A stretch of 9,970 bases of DNA from positions 1 to 9,970 of the forward strand of contig JAJPYV010000088.1 in NCBI GenBank assembly GCA_021204735.1, written 5' to 3'. This stretch comes from Prevotella sp. Lineage in GTDB: Bacteria > Bacteroidota > Bacteroidia > Bacteroidales > Bacteroidaceae. Below are positions 1 through 6,659 of this stretch, piece after piece. The translations under genes and the position numbers were made by a program. Under the pieces are notes generated by a model, which saw only the letters and a list, made by a program, of their open reading frames with translations, did not search any database and had not been told where the DNA came from. How positions within the stretch are numbered: position 1 is the stretch's first letter; every line of letters starts with the position of its first letter.

Positions 1-1
1 T

Positions 2-271
2 AATGACGTTCATAAAGGACTGTTACGATATTTCGATAATGGTGAAAAGCGGATGTTGGTGATATATAGGGAAGAGGTAATTGGAGAGGTTGTGGAAATT
101 ATCAAGGGAATGGAAATAACCAATCCGATAAAGATATATGTGTTCTCACCGAGTCAAGACCCATGGGAAAATTCGTTTGCCGAGGTGAAAGATAAAGTGG
201 AGTTGTGCGCATTGCCGCAAGCGATTTACAACGCATACCGTAAAGTAGCACCAGCCAAAGTTAAAAGTTAA
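2..271 (+). CDS. C-terminal end of a probable DNA methyltransferase (Mod-like), 5' truncated by the window edge
   Basis: The frame is open from base 2 with no start needed, so this is the last 89 codons of a gene beginning upstream. The methionine at base 53 is probably internal. The residues form an alternating beta/alpha segment: LVIYREEVIGEVVEII, then KIYVFSPSQDPWENSF, then KVELCALPQAIYNAYRKV. From memory this kind of tail (VYVFS...ELCALP.AIY.AY) occurs at the C-terminus of type III Mod-like methyltransferases paired with Res-like helicases. The Res-like gene 75 bp downstream supports that. No catalytic motif (DPPY, FxGxG) is within the window, so methyltransferase activity is inferred from tail and context only. 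The last four codons and the stop lie inside a 7-bp repeat array, so the end of the protein is repeat-encoded. It could instead be an unrelated nuclease or sensor subunit of the same operon. Confidence 0.6.
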   Translation, partial: NDVHKGLLRYFDNGEKRMLVIYREEVIGEVVEIIKGMEITNPIKIYVFSPSQDPWENSFAEVKDKVELCALPQAIYNAYRKVAPAKVKS

Positions 272-318
272 AAGTTAAAAGTTAAATTTTGCTTGGGACT
301 TTGTTTGGGAGTTGGGTG
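257..318 (+). repeat. Heptamer array (AAAGTTA x4) plus TTGCTTG-like words
   Basis: Bases 257-284 hold four exact copies of AAAGTTA. They contain the stop codon of the upstream gene (269-271). Directly after come TTGCTTG (289-295), TTGTTTG (301-307) and TTGGGTG (312-318), 11-12 bp apart. The same two-part layout recurs beside each LRR gene further right, so it appears to be a dispersed element of this genome. It fills most of the 75-bp gap before the helicase gene. Nothing else recognisable lies in that gap. Confidence 0.75.
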
Positions 319-346
319 ATTAACTTTAATAGATAAATGAGATAGC

Positions 347-2701
347 ATGTTAAAGACATTAGAATATCAGCAGAAAGCAATAGAAGATTTGACAGAGAAG
401 GTGATAAAGCTGTTAAATCTTGGAGAGAAACGGAAGAAAATCGTTTTTGAGGCACCGACGGGAGCAGGTAAAACGGTGATGACTTGCGAGGCATTGGCAA
501 GGATTGCCGATGAGCTGCAAGACAGGGGAGACACGATTTATCAGGAAGTGGCATTTATATGGTTCGCCCCAAGAAAACTGCATTTGCAAAGTTATGCAAG
601 TCTAAAAAACGCTTTTGATGTTACACGCAGACTCAGTCCGATAATGTTCGGGGATATAGACCAGAGCATAGGAATACAAGCAGGAGAGATACTATTTGTA
701 AATTGGGAGAGCGTGAATAAAGACAACAATGTAATGGTGAGAGAAAACGAGAGTTTTGCCACATTATATGAGATTGCCCGACGGACACAAGAAGAATCAG
801 GCTTGCCGATAGTTGCCATTATAGACGAAGAACACATGTTTTGGTCAAAGACAGCAGACAAGTCAGCAGCCGTATTAGAGAGGATAAATCCAGCTGTAGA
901 GTTGCGGATATCCGCCACGCCAAAGACTTTGCGCCCAGACGAGAAAGTTACGATATATCGCAAAGACGTGATCGAGGCAGAGATGATAAAGAAAGAAGTA
1001 GTATTGAACCCCGATATCGAGTTGGATTTCAGGGAAGAGCGCACACTGAATGAAAATCTTGTAAGAGCAGCGATGGCAAAGCGCAACCAATTAGCAGAGA
1101 TGTACAAAGCGATGGGAGTAAAAATAAATCCTTTGCTATTGATACAATTGCCCAACGATACCAATGAGAAAATGACTGCCGAAGACCAGGAAGTAAGTGA
1201 TTTGGTAAAGCAATACTTTAAAGTGGTGCATAACATAACTCCAGAAAACGGACTGTTGGCAATATGGCTTGCGAATGAGAAAGAAAACCTTGCAGGATTG
1301 GAACGCCCAGATAACATGGCGCAGGTGTTGCTATTCAAGGAAGCGATAGCATTAGGTTGGGACTGTCCACGAGCCGCAGTACTGCTGATATTCAGGAAGT
1401 TGCTGAGCGACCAGTTCACCATACAGACAGTAGGGAGGATAATGCGGATGCCAGAGCAACGACATTATCCAAAGGATGAGTTGAACATCGGATACGTATA
1501 TACCGATTTAGCGAAAGACAAGATACAGATAGTGACAGCCGATTCAGACTATATTCTGAAAGATACGATAACAGCACGGAGAAGGCAATACATAAACAAC
1601 GTACTGTTGCCATCATACTATTCAGAAAGTCCCAATATAGAGCGCAATTATTTGGGGCCCGATTTCAGAAAGACATTATATGATGAAGCAGCAAAATTTT
1701 GGAAATTAGAATGCGGAGCAAGTTTCTTCAAGATTGGAGAAATGTGGGGTTTGGATGAGAAAGATTTTGAGGCACTTTCCGATACAGACAACGAATTGGT
1801 CAATGAAAATAGAAGGCGTGTGGAGAACACAATACGTTTGGATGTCAAGACGATAAACGTGGAGATACCGCAGAACGTACACTTTCAGAACGAGGAGCAG
1901 ATATTGACCGTTGACAAGGTGAGGTTCGCCCGAAAGGTATCGGAGATAGACCGAGTTTTCACAGACTATATCAGTGGGAAGGGCCATCAGTTTGAGCGCA
2001 AGGGGCGAACAGACAAGATAGGAGGATACCTGCTTGAGATGTTAGCCGACTTTTTCGGAATTAATGAGACTGATGCAAAGAAAGTGGTGCTATATTTCGC
2101 AAACCGTCCAAAATTCGACCGACTGTTGGAAATAGTATTGGAGAGTTATTTGAAAAAGCGACAAGAAGCGAAAAAGAGGTCAATGATAATGAGAGACTTC
2201 AAGAAATATGATTGGGAAGTACCAGAAGAAAGAGTATATGACAGTGAGACAAACAAGATTGATACAGCAAAGAACCACGCCATGCTGCCATTCGTGCAAC
2301 TGAATGAAGCCTCAAAACCAGAAAGAGAGTTTGAGGAGTATTTGGAGGAAAACAGCGAATGGATAGACTGGTGGTATAAGAACGGCGACAAGGGGAAACA
2401 ACATTTCGCCATTACATACGGGGATGAAAAGTCAAAATCACTGTTTTATGTAGACTTCATAATCCGCATGAAAAACGGGCATGTTTATCTATTCGACACA
2501 AAGAGTGCCGGGAGCGATATCCACGCACCAGAAAAACATAACGCACTGTTAGAATATATCAAAGAAAACAGTACGGAGGCACAACCTCTGTTTGGTGGAG
2601 TGATTATACATCAGGGCAGCAACTGGCTGTATTCGAAAATGAAGATTGAAAACACGACGGATACGTTAAATTGGGACGGGTTTTATCCAGAAAATTCTTG
2701 A
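347..2701 (+). CDS. Type III Res-like DEAD/DEAH helicase with C-terminal PD-(D/E)XK nuclease
   Basis: A 784-aa superfamily 2 helicase/translocase resembling the Res subunit of type III restriction enzymes. Visible motifs: Walker A APTGAGKT (36-43), motif II DEEH (160-163), motif III SAT (189-191), a Res-like GWDCP segment (337-341) and motif VI QTVGRIMRMP (360-369). The C-terminus carries a probable endonuclease: E661 or E663, the WW pair at 675-676, D703 in YVDFII, and DTK (717-719), which fits a PD-(D/E)XK core. It should use ATP to travel along or remodel DNA and cut it, in the cytoplasm, alongside the methyltransferase encoded upstream. At 784 aa it is shorter than classical Res proteins (about 900-1000 aa). 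An in-frame TGA at 338-340 makes ATG 347 the only reasonable start. It is the second gene visible in the operon. The stop codon lies in the loop of an inverted repeat. Confidence 0.9.
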   Translation: MLKTLEYQQKAIEDLTEKVIKLLNLGEKRKKIVFEAPTGAGKTVMTCEALARIADELQDRGDTIYQEVAFIWFAPRKLHLQSYASLKNAFDVTRRLSPIMFGDIDQSIGIQAGEILFVNWESVNKDNNVMVRENESFATLYEIARRTQEESGLPIVAIIDEEHMFWSKTADKSAAVLERINPAVELRISATPKTLRPDEKVTIYRKDVIEAEMIKKEVVLNPDIELDFREERTLNENLVRAAMAKRNQLAEMYKAMGVKINPLLLIQLPNDTNEKMTAEDQEVSDLVKQYFKVVHNITPENGLLAIWLANEKENLAGLERPDNMAQVLLFKEAIALGWDCPRAAVLLIFRKLLSDQFTIQTVGRIMRMPEQRHYPKDELNIGYVYTDLAKDKIQIVTADSDYILKDTITARRRQYINNVLLPSYYSESPNIERNYLGPDFRKTLYDEAAKFWKLECGASFFKIGEMWGLDEKDFEALSDTDNELVNENRRRVENTIRLDVKTINVEIPQNVHFQNEEQILTVDKVRFARKVSEIDRVFTDYISGKGHQFERKGRTDKIGGYLLEMLADFFGINETDAKKVVLYFANRPKFDRLLEIVLESYLKKRQEAKKRSMIMRDFKKYDWEVPEERVYDSETNKIDTAKNHAMLPFVQLNEASKPEREFEEYLEENSEWIDWWYKNGDKGKQHFAITYGDEKSKSLFYVDFIIRMKNGHVYLFDTKSAGSDIHAPEKHNALLEYIKENSTEAQPLFGGVIIHQGSNWLYSKMKIENTTDTLNWDGFYPENS

Positions 2702-2722
2702 AGAGGAATTTTCTGGATTAAA
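2681..2722. other. Inverted repeat spanning the helicase stop codon
   Basis: Arms 2687-2697 (CCAGAAAATTC) and 2706-2716 (GAATTTTCTGG) are perfect complements with an 8-base loop holding the TGA stop. Pairing extends outward by TA/AT, one mismatch and three more A-T pairs. There is no T-run after it on either strand, so it is not a standard Rho-independent terminator. An mRNA stability or attenuation hairpin, or a protein site, is possible. Confidence 0.6.
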
Positions 2723-2740
2723 AATTAAAAATTAAAAATT
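2717..2740 (+). repeat. AT-rich heptamer array (ATTAAAA x3)
   Basis: Three exact ATTAAAA units (2717-2737) plus a partial one follow the hairpin and end just before the TAAGGAT sequence ahead of the next start codon. It is the same family as the arrays near the LRR genes, but without the TTGCTTG tail. Such 7-bp arrays can change copy number by replication slippage. Here that would change only the gap between genes. Confidence 0.75.
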
Positions 2741-2747
2741 TAAGGAT

Positions 2748-2966
2748 ATGGGAAAAGGAATAGATCCGAAGTTTGTACACTACGGAATACGAAGGGATGA
2801 TTTGTCGATGATAGAAGCTATCTGCGATAAGGAGGGCATCAACTTCGAGTGGCTGAGCGACGACATTCTAAAGGCTTATCACGCTAAAAAAGTTGACGTG
2901 ATAGAAATAGGTGATGACGATACGGAACAGATAATCCGTGCGGCAATACAGAAAATAAAACAATAA
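2748..2966 (+). CDS. Small acidic protein of the defence operon (possible DNA-modification-system-associated small protein)
   Basis: A 72-aa soluble protein with no membrane segment or signal peptide. It appears helical, with a central EGINFEWLSDDILKAYHAKKV segment (29-49) and an acidic GDDDTEQ patch (55-61) before a C-terminal helix. From memory, short proteins with a similar xFEWLxDDxLKxYHxKK core sit in modification or defence operons and are named only as modification-system-associated small proteins. No biochemical role is known to me. It lies between the helicase-nuclease and the SMC-like ATPase, which suggests a regulatory or bridging subunit. AAGGAT (2742-2747) immediately before the ATG is purine-rich and unusually Shine-Dalgarno-like for this operon. 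It is real rather than spurious because its frame, strand and spacing fit the operon and its codon use resembles that of its neighbours. Confidence 0.75.
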   Translation: MGKGIDPKFVHYGIRRDDLSMIEAICDKEGINFEWLSDDILKAYHAKKVDVIEIGDDDTEQIIRAAIQKIKQ

Positions 2967-3057
2967 TGATGTTTGCTGATACAAACATCATTATTGGTAA
3001 GAACACTGTAATATGGGAAATAAAACAATAGAGACAATATGCTGATACAAAACATCA
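2953..3057 (+). repeat. Imperfect direct repeat, offset 65-66 bp, reaching into the SMC-like gene start
   Basis: AAATAAAACAATA occurs at 2953-2965 and 3018-3030, and GCTGATACAAA at 2975-2985 and 3041-3051. CATCA follows both copies of the second word after a one-base offset. The first copy is the end of the small-protein gene and its hairpin. The second covers the upstream region and first codons (ATGCTGATACAA) of the SMC-like gene. This looks like an old tandem duplication that shaped the gene junction. Confidence 0.6.
2961..2996. promoter_or_regulatory. Perfect 15-bp hairpin overlapping the small-protein stop codon
   Basis: CAATAATGATGTTTG (2961-2975) and CAAACATCATTATTG (2982-2996) are exact inverse complements around the loop CTGATA. 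The TAA stop (2964-2966) is in the left arm. No T-run follows, so simple termination is doubtful. Part of it, TGATGTTT (2967-2974), is also complementary to AAACATCA (3050-3057) inside the first codons of the SMC-like gene. An alternative fold that hides that start is therefore possible. The structure is seen; the regulatory role is inferred. Confidence 0.55.
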
Positions 3058-5039
3058 AAATAAGCAACTACAAGACATATCTGTCACTCGATCTTGATTT
3101 GACAGTAGATGAAGATAGACCGATAATCCTGATTGGCGGAGCAAACGGAGGAGGAAAGACGACCCTGTTTGAAGCCATTAGCGGTGCGCTGTACGGGTTG
3201 AAGATAGAGAACAAGGAGCATTTCATGGAATTGCTCAATCAAGGAGCGTTGAACACCGCAAAGCCAGAAATAGTTTTGGAGATTATGTTTGTAGGGAAAG
3301 TGCTTGGGCAACAACAGAAGTACAAGTTAAGGCGAACATACGTGTTAAATCCACAGGGCAAACCATTGGAGAGCGTGTCGCTGAACATGAACGGCAACAA
3401 CTATGTATATGGTACGATGACCGCACCTAAGGAAAAGTTGAAATCAGAACAAGAAGTAAACAAGATAATCAAGGCAAACCTGCCAGAAGAGTTGAGCAAG
3501 TATTTCTTGTTTGACGCCATGCAGTCGAGTGAGCTGTTGAAAAAGAACGTGTTCGCCCAGACGATACAAGACAATTTCGAGAACGTATTAGGATTTAAGA
3601 AATACGTTCAACTGAAAAAGGCAGCAGAGAAGATACAGCAAGAGTGGGCACAAATGCGATTAGAAGCAGAGCAAGAGCAGAAAGAATATAATGAGCTATG
3701 CGAGCAGAAAGACAAGTTGACTAAAGACTTGGAGAAATACAGAGCAGAGCAAGACATGAAATACAAATACCTATCATCAGTAGAGAAAGAATACAGTTCT
3801 GCGAAAGAAGGAGCGCAGGAAGAGATAAACCTGAACAAGAAGATACAAGAATTATCCAACAAGATAGACGCAATATTAAAGAGAGTGGCAGCATATACAG
3901 GAGATTTGAAAACATTTGTGGAAAATATCGAATTTGAAGTATTCTTGCCCAAATTAGCATCAAATCTCTCACAAGAGATCAACAACATACTGCACATAAG
4001 AGAAAAGTTGCAAAAAGAAAATGCAGGAGCATATCCGTTAGAGACATTGAAAGACGTAACGAACAAGATAATAACATATCTGAAAGACCTTTCATTATGC
4101 AACGAGAATGTGGATGAGGAGCAAGTAGTAGCACATATCGTAGCATTACAGAATGCCACGAACAAGGAAAATCCATATAACTATTTAGATGAGGCAGAAG
4201 TTGTCGCACTGTCGAATTTAGTGAAACGAACATGGAGCAACCAATTTTTAACTCTTGACAGTAATCGGCAAGACTTGGAAGTAGAGCTTGCGACATTAGA
4301 CGAGTTACGTTCACAGAAGCAGACATTAGAGCAGACAAATGCAGGCGGCAACAAAGCCATAATAGACAGTTATGAAAGCACGCAATACCAGATAGAAAAT
4401 CTGAAACAGCAAGAAGAAAAGACAAAGGCAGAAATACAACGCCTTGAAAAGAGAATACACCAATTTGACATACAGGTGCAACAAGTACCAGATGTGAAAT
4501 ACGATACACTTATGAAATTGAAGCCATTGTTTGAGACGATAGCCGACACCCTGTTGAAGAAGAAAAAGGCACAGATAGAGACAGAGATGCAGCAGAAGCT
4601 CAACAAACTACTAATAGCATACAAAGGACATGTGGCAAGAGTAGAGATATCAGAAAGCATAGACAAGTTCGGAATAAAACTATACCACACGAAAGGCAAC
4701 GAGATATCTTTGAATCAGCTTAATGCAGCATCAAAACAGATATTCATACAAGTATTGTTGATGGTATTGAGAAACCTTGGAGATTACGAGCCGCCAGTGA
4801 TGATAGACACCGTGATGGGCGTGCTTGACAACGAGAGCAGGGACGCACTTATGGAAGAATATTTTCCACAGTTGGCAGAGCAGACGATACTGCTATGCAC
4901 GACATCAGAAATAAGGGCAGACAGCGACTATATAAAACTTGAGCCATTCATATCCAAGACATACACATTGCACCGCAATGTAGAGGAACAAAAAACGACA
5001 GTGGAAGAAGGCTATTTCGGTTTAACCTTAAATCAGTAA
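3039..5039 (+). CDS. DndD-like SMC/Rad50-type ATPase
   Basis: A 666-aa ABC-type ATPase with the head split by long coiled coils. The N-terminal head begins MLIQNIKISNYKTY, with Walker A GANGGGKT (34-41). Heptad-rich helices run about 190-285 and 410-530. The C-terminal head has signature-like LNAASKQ (561-567) and Walker B VMIDT (587-591), followed by LDNESRDALMEEYFP (596-610) and ILLCTTSEI. The IDT...LD...R..L...YFP pattern matches DndD, the ATPase of DNA phosphorothioation, better than RecN or SMC. It should bind and hydrolyse ATP on DNA as a dimer, probably as a nicking, clamping or damage-sensing module. Oddities: the signature lacks the usual SG pair, and only one cysteine (C354) is found where DndD and Rad50 often have a CxxC hook. 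The start is fixed by an in-frame TAA at 3021. It sits 4 bp before the HerA-like gene, suggesting translational coupling. Confidence 0.85.
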   Translation: MLIQNIKISNYKTYLSLDLDLTVDEDRPIILIGGANGGGKTTLFEAISGALYGLKIENKEHFMELLNQGALNTAKPEIVLEIMFVGKVLGQQQKYKLRRTYVLNPQGKPLESVSLNMNGNNYVYGTMTAPKEKLKSEQEVNKIIKANLPEELSKYFLFDAMQSSELLKKNVFAQTIQDNFENVLGFKKYVQLKKAAEKIQQEWAQMRLEAEQEQKEYNELCEQKDKLTKDLEKYRAEQDMKYKYLSSVEKEYSSAKEGAQEEINLNKKIQELSNKIDAILKRVAAYTGDLKTFVENIEFEVFLPKLASNLSQEINNILHIREKLQKENAGAYPLETLKDVTNKIITYLKDLSLCNENVDEEQVVAHIVALQNATNKENPYNYLDEAEVVALSNLVKRTWSNQFLTLDSNRQDLEVELATLDELRSQKQTLEQTNAGGNKAIIDSYESTQYQIENLKQQEEKTKAEIQRLEKRIHQFDIQVQQVPDVKYDTLMKLKPLFETIADTLLKKKKAQIETEMQQKLNKLLIAYKGHVARVEISESIDKFGIKLYHTKGNEISLNQLNAASKQIFIQVLLMVLRNLGDYEPPVMIDTVMGVLDNESRDALMEEYFPQLAEQTILLCTTSEIRADSDYIKLEPFISKTYTLHRNVEEQKTTVEEGYFGLTLNQ

Positions 5040-5043
5040 AGAG

Positions 5044-6624
5044 ATGAGCATAATAAATTTTTCCAATACACGACAGTTTACGGGCTTGTTTGATGAGATT
5101 GCCCAATTAAAAGAAAAGATAGAGACAAAAATAAATCTATCGAAAACTGTTGACAATGAAAAGCGCATAACCCTTAACCAAAATAAGGTAATGCGACTTT
5201 GCTTTATCGTAGGACTAAGTCTGACAGGAAAACGAACAGTAGAAGAATTAAGTGCATTTACCCTATCATCACCACGAATAGCACAAAGTTTTTTCACATT
5301 GAATGACATGACAAATTTGTATTCAGCCATATTAAAACTAAGATACGCAGAGCTAAATATAGACTGGAAAGACAATACAATACTGTCAAAAATCATAGCA
5401 GCAGAGATGATGCGAGGGCGAGACTATCTTATGTCAGACAACAACCTTGATACAATATTATATACCGCAAACAATAAAGTGTTAATGGCAAAAGACATAC
5501 CTGTATTAGACTTGCTTATCGGCAATTACGGAGATGTGGATATGGAAGCAACGTTAGACATAAACAGCAGGAACATCACCAACTCACAGATAATAATAGC
5601 AGGAGCGACAGGTTCAGGGAAGACAAACCTATTAGCAGTGTTGATACAGCAATTCAGGTCATTGTCAATAGAAACCCAATATCCCGTTAATTTCCTATTG
5701 TTCGACTACAAAGGAGAGTTCAGCGACATACAGAACAACAGTTGGCTATCACTTTTCGAAGTTGACCGTTCATGCATATTAGACCCGGTAGAAAAGCCCT
5801 TGCCATTTACCCCATTCAAGGATTTTACGGGGCGGACAATAAATGAGATAAACCTATATTCCACAGAGATGGCATCAGCATTGATGGCGATAGACAGAGT
5901 AAGTGCCAGTGCGAACATGACAACCCGTTTGAGTGAGGCGATTGTAGCAGCATACAAATCAACAGACGGAGCGCCGATAACCTTTGAATTGATGTTGCAG
6001 AACTATCGAGAAAGGATGAAAGACCCCGATAAAGACGACACCATATCATCTGTTTTGAAGCAGTTGGTCAATGCCCATATATTTGAAGACGAGGACAAGT
6101 TATCATTGATAGAAGACAGTTATATTATCAAGATGGACGGCTATCCAAAAGATGGGGCGATAGCAAAAGCGATAGTATATTTCCTGATGTCGAAGTTGAA
6201 TAACATATATGAGAAATTAGAAAAGCAAGCCGTGAATGACGAAGTGGTGCAAATCCGGCATTTCTCGATTATTGACGAGGCACATTACATGTTAGACTTT
6301 GAAAACCGTCCGTTGCGAAATTTGATTGCTGTAGGCAGGAACAAAGGATTAAGTATTATATTGGCGACACAGAACATGAGCAGTTTCAAGTCAAAAGGAT
6401 TTGATTTCTATGCCAACGCCCAATATCCTCTGATAATGAAACAGCAGACAATAGACAACAAAGTAATAAAAGATTTATTTGGAGCAAACGGGCAAGAGTT
6501 AGAGAAAATCCGCAGTGCAATAGCAGGGCTTGGTAAAGGAGAACTGATTATAAAAGACCAAATGGCATTTGCACTTGGAATGGGCAGCAAGTTTAAAAAG
6601 ATAAATGTAAACCATTTGATATAG
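5044..6624 (+). CDS. HerA/DUF87-type ATPase with DndE-like N-terminal domain
   Basis: A 526-aa hexameric-type DNA motor of the HerA/FtsK family. The ATPase core shows Walker A GATGSGKT (187-194), a DYKGEF segment (221-226) like the DPHGEY element of HerA proteins, Walker B FSIIDEAH (407-414) and NKGLSIILATQ (433-443). Residues about 30-105 (LSKTVDNEK...NKVMRLCFIVGLSL...SFFTLNDMTNLYSAILKLRY) resemble DndE: a helical LSK segment, an N..xRL...xSL helix and an F..TL.....Ly.AllK.R segment. That part is a pattern judgement, less sure than the ATPase. HerA-like proteins pump DNA or couple it to nucleases in repair and defence, including DndH-type restriction subunits. Its partners are probably the DndD-like ATPase encoded 4 bp upstream and the helicase-nuclease. 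It is the last gene of the operon, ending 35 bp from a convergent gene, with no clear terminator hairpin between. Confidence 0.85.
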   Translation: MSIINFSNTRQFTGLFDEIAQLKEKIETKINLSKTVDNEKRITLNQNKVMRLCFIVGLSLTGKRTVEELSAFTLSSPRIAQSFFTLNDMTNLYSAILKLRYAELNIDWKDNTILSKIIAAEMMRGRDYLMSDNNLDTILYTANNKVLMAKDIPVLDLLIGNYGDVDMEATLDINSRNITNSQIIIAGATGSGKTNLLAVLIQQFRSLSIETQYPVNFLLFDYKGEFSDIQNNSWLSLFEVDRSCILDPVEKPLPFTPFKDFTGRTINEINLYSTEMASALMAIDRVSASANMTTRLSEAIVAAYKSTDGAPITFELMLQNYRERMKDPDKDDTISSVLKQLVNAHIFEDEDKLSLIEDSYIIKMDGYPKDGAIAKAIVYFLMSKLNNIYEKLEKQAVNDEVVQIRHFSIIDEAHYMLDFENRPLRNLIAVGRNKGLSIILATQNMSSFKSKGFDFYANAQYPLIMKQQTIDNKVIKDLFGANGQELEKIRSAIAGLGKGELIIKDQMAFALGMGSKFKKINVNHLI

Positions 6625-6659
6625 TTTGTTACATAACCTTGGGCAAAAGAAAGCAATAT

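Noticed and set aside
257..284. Phase variation of the methyltransferase-like gene through the heptamer array
   Set aside because: The stop is reached within the second unit, so copy-number change does not shift any upstream codon.
300..328. Possible Bacteroidetes promoter (TTTG at 300, TAACTTTA at 321) before the helicase gene
   Set aside because: The -7 element misses the final G and the spacer is 17 bp instead of about 19-21. It overlaps the TTGCTTG repeat, so a chance match is likely.
592..1422. Long open frame (276 codons) on the - strand
   Set aside because: It lies wholly antisense to the helicase gene, whose motifs are clear, and its translation is serine/phenylalanine-rich with no recognisable domain.
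3608..4509. Open frames on the - strand opposite the coiled-coil region
   Set aside because: They are antisense to the DndD-like gene. Their Ser/Cys/Phe/Leu-rich composition is what the complement of Lys/Glu/Gln-rich coiled-coil codons gives.
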